The translations under genes were made by a program, and so were the position numbers. 64,000 nt of DNA, taken from assembly GCA_028023455.1 (NCBI GenBank), contig JAQFVV010006353.1, forward strand, positions 1,986,001 through 2,050,000, in the 5' to 3' direction. The notes beneath the pieces are model-generated. The model did not search any database, was not told where the DNA came from, and worked only from the letters and a program-made list of their open reading frames with translations. The stretch's first letter is position 1. Each line of letters begins with the position of its first letter. This document shows, piece by piece, positions 11,851-22,983 of this stretch. Origin of the DNA: Epiperipatus broadwayi (taxonomy: Eukaryota > Onychophora > Udeonychophora > Euonychophora > Peripatidae).

Positions 11851-12880
11851 AGGCAGAATCAAAGCTTAAGTATTATTAAAAACCTTAATTAAGTAATCCA
11901 ACATCCAAAGATATAAAATTCCCACTTTGAACTAGGTATCAATAAGTTTGAAGATATACTGGCTAAAAGCATCATGCATAATACATATTTTTTCTGTGGC
12001 TGCCATTTTACCTGAAATAAATTAAAAATCATTTTGCAATATCCAACCATTTCAGAAGTAATTATTTGCTCTGGAATTCGTATAAATATAGGTCACTTTT
12101 GTGCCGTTACAATATTTATGTAAGTCAAGCGGCTACTGTAATTGTATGGGTTATTGGTGGCACTGCAAGGAAGCTTGCAAAAGAAGGTTATTTCTAAAAT
12201 GCATGCATAGTGTAAAGACATTCGTAATTTTTTATATAATGGATTGTCACAGTAATATATATATTACAAATTTGTATGTACTATGATAGCTGCAGTAAAA
12301 TATTATTAGAAAACTTCTGCCTAACATGAATAAAATTTAGACTTAAGATGATATTGGTTTAATAGTTTGTCTACACGAATGGTTATTAAATTACATAAAA
12401 AAATATTAAACAAAATAATAGTTAGAAAATAATAAAAATAAAATATCAAGTTATATAAATATTTATTCCCCTTCTCTATTATATATATAAAACAAAGATC
12501 TATTTACATAAAACAAATATAGAGGGAGTAGAAAGACAAAATTTAAAAATTTAACTATTTATTTAAATATTAGATCAGAAAAAAATTAATTATTCAATTA
12601 TTTAAATATAATTTGTTATATTGTTTATCAGTTAATAATAGATATAATAATATTTAAAAGTAATGTTTAAAATAATAATATTTCATATATTTTTAAAAAG
12701 ATGTAAAGATATACGTTATATATGTTTAAAATTACAATTAATCACATTTGATTTAATATAAACATGCAAAAATATTAGTTTAATTAAACTAAAAATTAAT
12801 GAATTTTTAATATGCAAAAAATATTTAGTAATTTTTATGTTTGGTCTACATAATTGATTATAACAGACTACTTATATTTA
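11851..12880. other. AT-rich spacer, no gene seen
   Basis: Very AT-rich from 12300 onward. The 61-codon open frame near 12101 has no recognised domain. Confidence 0.5.
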
Positions 12881-13112
12881 TGAATATATTGTGTACAGTA
12901 CAGCTCTGAGAAAGGAGGTTGAACAGTCGAAACTGTAAGCTACATTGCAAATGTGATTATATATTGTATATTATAGCTCTAAGGAAGACTTGGTGAGTCA
13001 AAACTGTCCAGCTATTTTGTGTGATAATATATTGCATATAGTATATTATATCTTTAAAAAAGACCATCGAACAGTTGAAACTGTTATCTATTTGCAAGTG
13101 TGAAAAAATAAA
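12881..13112 (+). repeat. Minisatellite, ~75-bp unit x3, hammerhead-like units
   Basis: Three diverged units start near 12902, 12975 and 13049. The shared blocks are [T]AGCTCT.AGGAAGAC, GAACAGTCGAAACTGT, AGCTA, and TGTGATAATATATTG. Within a unit, AGCT(A) before the CTGAGGA-like box pairs with AGCT after GAAACTGT. GACT/AGTC forms a hairpin between the two boxes. The arrangement is that of a hammerhead core, but every unit has at least one core substitution (CTGAGAA; CTAAGGA with AAAA; TTAAAAA). Confidence 0.6.
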
Positions 13113-13845
13113 TTGTTGTGTTATATAAAGAGGACAAGAGAAATGATTTTATTATTCATATTAGTAAAAAAAATATTATACACAATGACTAGATTTGATA
13201 TCTGTACACAAATATTTTTATTATATAATTTATCATCAATTTTTATTTAATGCATTGCTTCATATTTTATTCATTAATATTTTCTGCTGTTGCTTTAATT
13301 CTTTTTCTATTTATTTTTTAATGTGCTTTCATTTAAAACGAATCCAATAGTAGTTTATAAATGATCAAGTACTTTCTTTTTTATTTGATAAAGTAGCAAT
13401 AAGTGATATTGTTCAATTATATTTTTTTATTTTCCATTTTTTTCTTACCAGTTGTTAGTATTATATTTTCTAAAATATTGAACATTTTTTTGTTTGTTCT
13501 ATACCAGACTGTTTTCTCATATCACCAAATTTTTCATCCTGAAAGTCATATCTTTAATCATATTGTTATGGAATAAAAATAAAAAACTTGCCTCCAGATT
13601 TCATAATCTAAAGAATTGAATTAGAAATGGTAATTCATCACTGTGAATCTTAATATATATATATATATAAAGCTATAACCTTAGTACATATGCCTTGTGT
13701 GCCTAATTTTATTACAAGAGAGACCTCTACAAATCTTAATGCAAGATTCGACTTTATATAGATAACATCAACCACTCTTATCTTCAACCTATTTTTCTAA
13801 TTATATAGGCAAATCTAAAGTATTTTGATTTGGGAGTGTAAATCT
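13113..13845. other. AT-rich spacer with (AT)n run
   Basis: Contains an (AT)n run near 13652-13668. No gene was recognised. Confidence 0.5.
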
Positions 13846-14577
13846 TAGTACTTAATGGATATCAGATAGTGATGTTACATCTAAATTCCCAGCTAGCTTC
13901 TGGATGCTAATCTTCTTCAGTAAAGCTGAGTAATTAATAGATACTAGATTACAGTGCTAATATCTTAATCCACAGCTAGTTTTGAATACTTTTTAGCAAA
14001 TTTGAGTAATCAATAGGCACTAGATGGCAGTACTATATCAAAATGCACATTTAATTTCTGAATACTAACTTTCTTCATTTAAACATGAATAAACTACAGT
14101 CACCAAATGGCATTGTTACATCTAAACCCCCAGTTAATTTCTGAATACTAACTTTTTTTCAGTCTATGGACCCTAAATGGTGGTGATATATCTAAATCCT
14201 CAGCTAGTTTCTGATTGTTTTTGATAACCATGAGTTATCAATAGATTTTATATGGCAGTGCTATATGTAAATTCATAACTAATTTCTGCATATTAATGGT
14301 CACTAGATGGAAGTGCTATATCTAAATTCATAACTAGTTTCTGAATGTTAAAGGCCACTATATTGGAAGTGCTACATTTAAACCAGTCAATTTCTGGTAG
14401 TAACTTCTGTGAATATGAGTAATCAATGGGCACTAGATGGCAGTGTTAGATAATCCCTTAGCTAGTTTCTGAATACTAGCCTTTCTCAGTAAGCTTGAGT
14501 AAACAATGGATACTGGACATAGTGTTATATCTGAATCTCCAGCTAGTTACTGAATACTAACCTTCTTCAGTTAGAGC
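13846..14577 (+). repeat. Degenerate minisatellite (~55-82 bp units, about 10 copies) with CTCF-like core
   Basis: The units follow an approximate consensus: AGTAATCAATGG, then CACTAGATGGCAGTGCTATATC, then TAAATCCCCAGCTAGTTTCTGAATACTAACCTTCTTCAGT. The GATGGCAGTG-like core recurs near 13871, 13950, 14025, 14107, 14175, 14253, 14308, 14365, 14431 and 14514. Spacing varies because several units have internal deletions. The best cores (near 14018 and 14424) read GGCACTAGATGGCAGT, close to the CCA..AG.GGGC..  core bound by CTCF zinc fingers. Whether anything binds here is unknown. Confidence 0.75.
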
Positions 14578-15195
14578 ATTGGATTTTAACCCACCTCCTG
14601 CAGATATTTTTACTTCTTTTACTTTATTTTATCTGAGGTTCAGAATCATTCTAAGGATTTGAACCAAATTAACTTGCTTGCACATGTATACGTTTAATGC
14701 TAGACAACAACATTAATTTTGATGTCAAAAGTTTTGTGCTAACTATAAAAGATCAGTAATAAAAATTATTAAAAAAATATGGTGTACTCTTATTTTTTTT
14801 TTTAAAAAAAACAAGCAATAATGTTAAAAAGACTAGACATTTTTACTATTTGTCCATGTTATGGTGCATGTGTGAAGAATAGATTCCTTCCACAATATTT
14901 TATAGTAACTATTACATTGTTTTTGCTATAAATAGGAAAGTCAAAATCATCCACCAATAAAAAATGAAAATACAAAGTTGCTAGGTTTTAAGTAGAAATA
15001 AGGTGAGAGAAATCAAATTATTGGCTAGTTGCAACTATAAGATTTATAAAATACAAAAACAAAATAACATTTTCCTAAATAATGTTTGTCCCAAATCTGA
15101 CACTAGTTATGTTAATTTTTCTCCAGAATCAAAGCTATAATGTACAGTATAACATAGTTAAAAAAGGACTGGTGATTGGTTCTTCCTCCAAGCTT
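14578..15195. other. AT-rich spacer, no gene seen
   Basis: AT-rich DNA with a T/A homopolymer stretch near 14790-14810. Nothing recognised. Confidence 0.5.
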
Positions 15196-15376
15196 CCTGA
15201 AGTGACATCTATGAATCAATGCATGTAATATATAGCAACATTTTAGTTATTTATCACAAGAATTGTAAGATGCTAAAAAATCTGAATCAAAAGTTACATG
15301 AGATAAAATTGACAGAATGTTTTCTACTTTAGCTTGCAATAAAACAATGCATTTGCATTAATGTTTTAAAGTGAGC

Positions 15377-15487
15377 AAAACTGCTATTGAAACATTTGAA
15401 ATGATTTACACTGTGTACGGCAGTGAGGCCATCAATGACAAAACCATTTTCAAGTGGTTTTCAAGATATCATAATGGCAGGAAGTGC
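15377..15487 (+). pseudogene. Mariner transposase N-terminal (HTH) fragment
   Basis: The + strand translates in one frame to KTAIETFEMIYTVYGSEAIN, followed by DKTIFKWFSRYHNGRKC. This matches the mariner N-terminal helix-turn-helix pattern (K-[ST]A-x-E-[TI]-x-EM...YG..A......F.W...F..G). The part following the HTH and the catalytic aspartates are absent; the frame ends where FB-M copy 3 was inserted. The fragment is nonfunctional. Confidence 0.75.
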
Positions 15488-15490
15488 ATT

Positions 15491-15926
15491 AAACCACTAA
15501 ACATCATATGATCATTATTCTTTATGCTTATACAAGCTGTGTACCTAAAGGCTGAACTCTCCATACAGTAATACCAGTCACTGCAAGCCAGGGTACTCAA
15601 TGAATGCAAGAAGGTTTGTGCATAAAATCCCTATCTAGTGTCTACTCATCCAATATCCCCAGACTAGTGTCTAGCTTGCTAGCTTATAGTTAGCTAATAA
15701 GATAAAAGGTGGCTGCTGAAGGGTTGCATTAGATCCTAAGATCTAGGTGCAGTGCTCTCAGATCCAAGACTCTTCACTGATGAAAGCCACAAGCTAGAAA
15801 TTAGTCTGGGGATATTGGATGAGTAGGCACTAGATAGGGATTTTATTTACAAACTTTCTTATACCCATTGATTATTCTGGCTTGTACTGAGTGGCACTAC
15901 TGTATGGAGAGTTCAGCCTCTGTGTA
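15491..15926. mobile_element. Foldback element FB-M copy 3
   Basis: The left arm starts AAACCACTAAACATCATATG and runs through GGCTGAACTCTCCATACAGTA. The right arm ends CTACTGTATGGAGAGTTCAGCC. The element is inserted in mariner transposase sequence. Possible flanking repeats (AGGAAGTGCATT / AGGAAAAGTATT) are weak. The right arm contains a + strand hammerhead-like motif. The left arm is partly deleted around its own copy. Confidence 0.75.
15771..15812 (+). ncRNA. Hammerhead-ribozyme-like motif (FB-M copy 3)
   Basis: Order on the + strand: TCTTCA, CTGATGA, AAGC-CACAA-GCTA, GAAA, TTAGTC, TGGGGA. Stem I pairs TCTTCA with TGGGGA over 6 bp (two G-U). Both core boxes are intact. Stem II is AGC/GCT, and GTC lies in the expected place. 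The palindrome of stem III is changed to ATTAGT, so a C-G pair becomes U-G. Confidence 0.55.
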
Positions 15927-16075
15927 GGAAAAGTATTGAATACAATTTATGAAGGTATGAATATTCTGTTTTAAATCACATCATAATTTGTGATCCAGAC
16001 ATATACGCACCTTAAAATTTTCATTAAATGAATAACTAAACTATGATATTGTGTAACACATGCATTGATTCAAAA

Positions 16076-16330
16076 TGGTATAGTTTAACTATTTGCCACA
16101 AAAATGTAATGGCACTAGTATGTCTGATCACATGTTAAGATACAAAAGGGACATTATGTTTTGTAATTTAACTCTCAATGGAACAATGCATTAGCATTAA
16201 GTTTTAAACTGAAAAAAGGCATTATTGCAACACTCATTTTTTCACTGGAACATACTGTATCTGAATCAACAATGAGAAGAAGAGTTAAGAAATTCAAAAT
16301 CTAATATGATCTGTTTTGGTGCTAATATCC
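16076..16330 (+). mobile_element. Second mariner-like relic, 5' part
   Basis: The stretch TAGTTTAACTATTTGCCACAAAAATG...ACTAGTATGTCTGATCAC aligns with the left end of the mariner derivatives at 15200 and 35858. It is followed by a coding remnant in the + frame reading approximately NNALALSFKLKKGI and TVSESTMRRRVKKFK, equivalent to the start of mariner transposase. It is cut off near the next FB-M insertion; no right inverted repeat was found. Confidence 0.55.
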
Positions 16331-16391
16331 AGCATCAATGATAACTCATGAGGAAAGAAAAAAAAATATTGAAACCAAAAATACTTTAGAT

Positions 16392-16753
16392 AGAGGCTCA
16401 ACTCTCCATATAATAGTGCCACTCAGTGCAAGCCAGAGTAATCAATAGATGCAAGAAAGTTTGTGCATAAAATCTCTATCAAGTGCCTGCTCATCCAATA
16501 TCCCCAGACTAGTTTCTAGCTTGTGGCTTTTATCAGTGAGGATCCTTGAATCTGAGAGCACTGCATCTAGATCTTAAAATCTAATGCAACCCTCTAGTAG
16601 CTGCCTTTTACCTTACTAGATAACTATAAACCTTCTTGCATCCATTGATTATTCTGGCTTGCAATGTGTGGCCCTACTATATGGACAGTTTAGCCTCTGT
16701 GTAAACAGCTTGTGCAAGTATAAAGAATGGTGATCATGTGATGTTTAGTGGTT
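16392..16753. mobile_element. Foldback element FB-M copy 4
   Basis: The left arm (AGGCTCAACTCTCCATATAATAGTGCC...) is complementary to the right arm (...CTACTATATGGACAGTTTAGCC). A 13-bp direct repeat with one mismatch flanks it: AAATACTTTAGAT at 16379-16391 and AAATATTTTAGAT at 16754-16766. The long end (TAAAGAATGGTGATCATGTGATG) is on the right. On the minus strand the hammerhead-like motif (about 16500-16545) keeps a 7-bp stem I (ATCCTCA/TGGGGAT), but the core reads CTGATAA, losing the catalytic G8. Confidence 0.8.
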
Positions 16754-16766
16754 AAATATTTTAGAT

Positions 16767-19700
16767 TAAAATGCATGTTATTTCTTTTGGAAATATTTTC
16801 TATTAAAAAAATCTTTTAAATGACAATATAAATGAAAAAGTAATTTGAATTTTCTTAAAAAATGAGAATACTACATTATTTAAAATAAACTTTATTAATT
16901 TTCTGTTTACTATAATTCAATATATTAAATACAGTATTAAACTTCAACATAACCATAATAGCATATCTTCATTAGATAAATGCAATAATATAATTACCAG
17001 AAACTTATTAGGCTATAGATTATTATATTTTTAATCAAAATATAAGCTTTATATTTAAGTAAATCCTTTGTCTGCTGAATAGTGTATCAAATTGAGATTG
17101 CAAACTTTAATTTTTATATATGTAGCTTTTAGTTTGAATAATGATTTTGTCCAATTATTATTACAGTTTTAACATATCTAAAGGAAAAAAATAACTGTAA
17201 AAGTTATAAATTATTTAAGGAAATTAAAAAAAAAGCAAAGCTTACTTTTTATATTAGCTAGAATAATATATATATATATATTAATCAAAATGATTCAAAT
17301 CCTTCTAAAAACATCATATAATAATAAAATTAAATATATATTATATTTATTAAATAAAAACATTTTTAAAATTATTAAAAACAATTCAAAAACAAAAAAG
17401 TTATTTTTATAATAGTTTCAGTTTGCTGAATAAAATATGAAGAAATAATAAGAATTTTGTGCAAATTCAATTATGCAACAGCTTAATATTTGAATTATAG
17501 AGTTTTATATTTTTCTGATAACTCCTGCCATCTATTTATAAAAATAAAAACTAAAATATAAAATCTTTACTGATAATATGGAAATAATTATCAAAATACC
17601 ATTAAAATTTCATCTGAAATAAATTATTTCCAGAATATTTAACCAGAAGTACCATCTCATGTAAAATGACATTTTCTGTTAAAGATAAATAGATCTATTA
17701 TTAAACACAAGCATGGTGTTAATAATTTAAATTCCAACCCACTTTTTTTATCCATGCTTTATATATCTTATAAATACAAATATCTTCCAATTTTTACACA
17801 GTCTTCAAATACATAGATAAGAATATTTTATAGTAGAAAAATGATCCCCAATTTTGAATGTCTTGAAGATCACTTAATTTTTACAAATGTTTTTATCCAT
17901 GTATTTTATATATGTGTAGAAATGAAAAGGTTTATAGTATATTTAATTTATATATTTGATGATTTCAGCTGAAAATAATTAAAAATAATATATATATGTT
18001 GTATTAAATATTTTCCATGGATTGTTATTCTAATAAAGAACAAAAGTTAGATTTTATCCATGTAAACAGAGATAACCCTTTGCCTTTGATGTTAGCAGGA
18101 AAATTACTACTAATTGACAATTTTTCCAAGGTTAAACAAGTTTTCACTATTATCTATAATAGCTCTTTTGGTGGGATTTATATATATATAATATTATTTT
18201 TTAAATGCTTTTATTTAATTTAGAACTAATGCAGTAAAAAGTGAAAAATATTTTTTTTCTTGAACCATATTTTTGATTTCTATATATAACTTTAAATAAA
18301 ATATATGAAATTTGTGCTTTAATTTTTTAATTATTGATGTAAATTATGATTTTGCAGCAAATGGTCATATCATGACCACACATGGATTATTGGATGTCAT
18401 TTATCACTTATATGTGTCAGCAGTGGTTTTGGGTGGTCCTTATAATTCAAAATGGTGGCAAGCACATACTAAATCAGTACTAAAAATTGTTTTTTGGTTT
18501 TTAGTTCACTGATCATCAAATTAAATAAAAGCATTTTAAAAATAATATATTATTTTTTAGTGTTTGGGTGTATCTTATAAAATTGTTAAATATTGGTTGC
18601 AAGGTTTTTGTTTTTATGAAGGCAGTATTTTAAAAAAGTAAGTTTTATATGTAAACAACTTAATAAAAAATGAAGATTTCTTTTTCATTTCTTTTTATAT
18701 TTAGTTAACCATTAAGGCCTCTAAAATTTCCTTTTCAAATTGAATGAAAGCATGTACTCAAAATTATCTCATTGTCTATTGCACATGTTTCAAAAATTAC
18801 TGAACTCATTTGAATGTGATTTGAAATACAGCTGGACAACACTATCAGGCTGGATATCCCTAAAATATTTCATTATCATCAAAACTAAACACATGTACAA
18901 AATCATTTACAATGTTTACCTCAAATAAATAGAAGTCTTAAGTTAAATAAAAGCATTCAAAAATCCATTTTGGTTAACTGATACACTGATCTGGAACAGA
19001 ATTAGTCCTCCTGAGTAACTAATTACATAATGATCGTTATTACTTATTTAGGTGCTTCTAATAGTAATTAAAATTCTGCAGCATAAAGAATGCTAATATT
19101 ATTAATACAAATAGATTGAAATGTTAAAATTTTTATATTCATGAAATCTATGTGAGTTATTAATATATATATATATTTAAAAATAACAACAAATATAAAA
19201 ATCGACTTTCCCCTACTTAACAAGTATGTCATTCCTGACAACTATATATTACAGAATCAGTAAATGACATAATTTGAAGTGCCATTTGATATTGACCATG
19301 ATTTGATGTTTATAATATACTTAAAATTTAATTATTAAAAGCCAGTCAACACTTAGACAATCCCAATATCAATAACAATCAACAATTTCAAACTGTTGTC
19401 AAGACAACCCATTTAACCTTGAGTATTATTACATTCATTACATAAAATTTAGGAGTGCATTATAAGAATGCAAAATATTTTCAAGATTCATTAGTATACA
19501 TTCATTAGAATATGGGTCAAACTATTAAATTCAGCCCTACTCTGCATGTTACAAAGCCATGGCCTTAATTAAACTACTTGAATCCATCACTATCTGCATG
19601 CCAATCTAACAATGTACATATGTATCTACTTGTTTATCTATCTGCCTGCCTACCTATTGTCTATTTTTAAAGGCTTGCTAAAGTTTTGGGATGTACACAA

Positions 19701-20359
19701 AATTTTGAAAAAAGACCTTTTTAAATATTATTAACATATATCAAAACTTTTTAAATTTATATATATATATATATGTTCTTATGTCCCACACATATATATT
19801 ATTTAATTGAGAAAAAAAAATTTCTTTTATATATAGATAGATTTATGTGTGTATTTATTATTATATAGTCTATATAAGTAATTAATGAATAAGCAGTTGT
19901 AAAGAGAGAGGGTAATAATATTTAATATTGATTTATTATATTTTCTTATTAAATAAGGTGTTAAATTATTTAACATTAATTTTGTTAAAATAAAGCAGAT
20001 CAGAAAGAAAGTGTAAAATAAGGTGATCAGATTAGTAGATTAAAAAATGTACACATGCAAAAGAGTGTGAAAGAATGAAAATGTCTGTATAAAAACAAAA
20101 ATGTTTTTACACCTATTTCTAGTGACTATAGATTGCCAGCTTTATTGTTTGTTATCTGTATCTAAGATTATTTTTGGAAAAGAGGTGCTTTGATGTAATA
20201 AAACTTGATTATTAATTTTCTTGTAGAATCACGATAGAACATCAACTTGTGAGGCTTTTAATTTTTGTCTTGAGATAAGAGATTTGCAGGTGGTCATTTT
20301 CTTTGATTAAAATTCGCAATAAAAATGAATGAAACAATATTTAGAGGGCAGTTCAATTT
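16767..20359. other. AT-rich spacer, no gene seen
   Basis: About 3.6 kb of very AT-rich DNA with short (AT)n runs near 17263, 18180, 19160 and 19757. Several 60-70 codon open frames (for example at 18017 and 18312) have no recognisable domain and are consistent with chance. Confidence 0.5.
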
Positions 20360-20550
20360 TTGTTTGGAGGAGAGTGATCTAACAATATATAGTTTTAAAA
20401 GTGAGTCACTCATTAATATTACTACGGTCAGTTTTTTTAAATGTTATTAGAGAAGAGCTGTGGCAGTCAGTTTTTTTTTAATGTTGGGAAGAAGAGATGT
20501 AACGATCAGTTTATTCATTATTATTAGACAGAGATTTAGTGATTGAGTTT
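20360..20550 (+). repeat. Degenerate tandem repeat, ~60-bp unit
   Basis: Three to four loosely related units share GAGATCTAACA.TCAGTTT and a TTTTTAATGTTATTAGA.AGAG block. They are separated by T runs. No coding potential. Boundaries are approximate. Confidence 0.45.
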
Positions 20551-21065
20551 GTGAAAACTAAAAGGAAATGGACAGTTTTCATTTTTTGGAGTGAGAGCGA
20601 TTAATTTTTTTTTTCACTCTTTGAAAAAATTGAGAAAAAAAAAGACTCTTGTTTTAAAGTCAGTATAGACGAAGATGTGCGTATATATAAGTAATTCCCA
20701 GCAAGATTAAGATAAAGAAGGAAAAAACTGAAACAAAATTGAATTTCTTGGAAGAAGTTATTAACAGTTCTATGAAATGATATTAATATATTTTGCTGTG
20801 TATAATATAATGAATTTGCATTGCTAAAACCACCTCTTCTGCTTCTTGAAATTCCTATCATGGGTTAGCTCACTAATCTGTCTATGGAATCATATACCAA
20901 TCGAATAGTAGCCAACAAAATGATCGAGTTTAAAGCCAACCACACAAGCTATTTGAAATGCTTCTTTTCTGGCTCCTGGTCTATTCTAGGCTCATTACCT
21001 TTGGATGGAGGGAGAAGGGGAAAGAAGAGGAAAAGAAAAATGTATAAAGACCTTATAGCTAGGTT
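20551..21065. other. Spacer, no gene seen
   Basis: Includes the purine-rich stretch GGGAGAAGGGGAAAGAAGAGG near 21010-21030. The small open frames on each strand have no recognisable family. Confidence 0.5.
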
Positions 21066-21069
21066 AGAT

Positions 21070-21330
21070 TAAGCTATCAACCAAATTTTTGTTAAAATTT
21101 TCTTCATATTCATCTAGAGTGTCTACAACAATTTTTTTTGAAATGATAGAGACAAGCAAATCCACCAGTTCATACTTATCTAAAAGTATTTGAAATAACT
21201 CTTTTTGAAATGGTAGAAGCAAGCCAGTCAACAAATTCAGCATTATCAAAAGTATCAACAATAAATAATTTTAAAATTGAAGAAATAAGCAAGTCAATTG
21301 ATTCATGTTTATCTTAAAAGTATCTGCAAG
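21070..21330 (-). pseudogene. Coding-like tandem repeat, ~22-residue unit, frame broken
   Basis: On the minus strand three to four units of about 66-70 bp translate to related peptides: DKHESIDLLISSILK, then DTFDNAEFVDWLASTISKRV, then DKYELVDLLVSIISKKIVV, then DTLDEYEENF. The conserved pattern is DTFD..E.VD.L.S.ISK..I. Single-base indels between units shift the frame. Amino-acid similarity across frame-shifted units suggests an ancestrally translated minisatellite that has decayed. I recognise no protein family, no start codon context and no neighbouring exons. Confidence 0.45.
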
Positions 21331-22894
21331 AACTTTTTTTTTTAAATGGAGCAAAGACAAGCAGTCTGAAAATTCAAACTCAGGACATTTATAAGAAGTG
21401 AAAGTAATCGGGTAACTATGAACTTTCCTTAACAGATCTTTTATTTTTACTTATTAAAAGTAAACCTTAATTTATTGTTCAAGGCATTTTTTTTCTGTTT
21501 GATATGGAAACATTAAAGGCTTGTTTATCGATAGTTATTCTCAATATCACATAACATAACACAAACACAGTTTAAATCTTTAAACTTAAAATTTCATTAT
21601 TTTTTTTATTATTTTTTTTTAATATTATATATTGTAATATTGAAATGTTTTTTTTTTTTTATTGTTCTTCATTTGTTATGATAATGAACAACCTATAAAT
21701 ATATGCATTTATAATGTTTTTTTTATTTTATCTTGTTGAACAACCTATAAATATATAATGTATTTTATTTTCTTTTGCTAAAAGGTTGCAAGAATATTTT
21801 TATATATGTAATTTATGTATTAATCTTTAATATAGGGGTATACATTTTAAATATATATGTTAACATTACCGAATGTGTGCATGTGTAACTGCTTATACAA
21901 ACACGTCAAAAGAATAGGTTTTACATAATTAGTTTAAATATGAGAAATTATAAAGCAAGGCTTACATATGAATGGAAGTGAAATAAAACATGGGTTACAT
22001 ATGAAATTTATTTTTATGATATAATAAGTTAGGAAAGTCTTAAATAAGCACTCCATGAAATATATTTTTTTTAAATGTCATTTTAAGCCAGCTTATTTTA
22101 AAATTATCCCAAATGACGAACTTGTATATAAAATTTTGTATTAGTTCTATATTGAATTAATGTAATAATAAGCCATTTATCTAATTAGTAAATTTGATTT
22201 TAAAGAAGGAAAGAAGAATAATATTAATAAATATAGTTATATATCTTAATTGGTTTCGAGTCCTTATTAAAAATATTGTTGTATTTTTCTTGTCTTAATT
22301 CTATTGTCATCATCATCGCTCACAGATATTAAGAATCATCATTCATAAATATTGAGCAAGCATTCGCAAATATTAAGAAAGCGCTCGCAAAGTGTTAAGT
22401 AAACTAGAATGTTGATTTACATTTAGGTATTTAAGGATTACGCTTGATAATAACCAAGTTTTAATAATTATAGGTGTATAAAGAAAGCTAAAATTATGTT
22501 GTGTCCATGAGTTTTGATCATCCTCATCAAAAATGGATATCGTATTGATTTAAAACACTGTTTCAAATAATACTGTACATGAGTCACGATCACCATCATC
22601 ATTAATAAATTATAATCATTAAATCTAATGTTTAACATAATTAATATATTTAATAAATAAGGATTTGTAGAAAGTTGAATATCATGCATAGAGATTCGTG
22701 ATGATCAGTCATCATCACTAGTATTATTAAATCCTAGTTTTAACTATAAAAGTATTTTAGTAAATAACCATAAACTTCTAAATGCTAGTGGATGTAATAT
22801 TTAAATCCCATTTTGAAATGGGATGATTTAAAAAAAACGCTTATGAGTTTATAAAGATAAATTTATTGTTGTGAGTTTATTAATAAGCTATCGC
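21331..22894. other. AT-rich spacer, no gene seen
   Basis: Contains a repeated motif CAACCTATAAATATAT (near 21690 and 21740) and many T homopolymers. No gene was recognised. Confidence 0.5.
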
Positions 22895-22983
22895 CACGAT
22901 TATTGTCATCATCACTATTATTATCATTATTATTATGATATTATTACCATCATCATTATTATTATCATCATCATTATTACCTT
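22895..22983 (+). repeat. ATC/ATT trinucleotide microsatellite
   Basis: Interrupted run of CAT, CAT, TAT and ATT trinucleotides (for example ATTATCATTATTATTATGAT). It is a simple repeat. Confidence 0.85.

Larger units (their letters stand above)
15196..16075 (+). mobile_element. Mariner-like element relic, interrupted by FB-M copy 3
   Basis: The left inverted repeat is at about 15200-15290 (GTGACATCTATGAATCAATGCATG...). The right one is at about 15985-16075 and is its diverged reverse complement (...GCATTGATTCAAAATGG). Between them is a fragment of mariner transposase, split by FB-M copy 3 at 15491-15926. Most of the transposase, including the DD34D catalytic part, is missing, so this is an old deletion derivative. 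Confidence 0.7.

Noticed and set aside
18312-18512. 66-codon frame with a Trp-rich stretch (SKWWQAH)
   Set aside because: No family resemblance and no neighbouring exon-like sequence; insufficient support for a gene.
22895-22983. Possible coding His/Asn/Asp repeat
   Set aside because: Simple ATC/ATT microsatellite with stops in the relevant frames and no flanking coding sequence.
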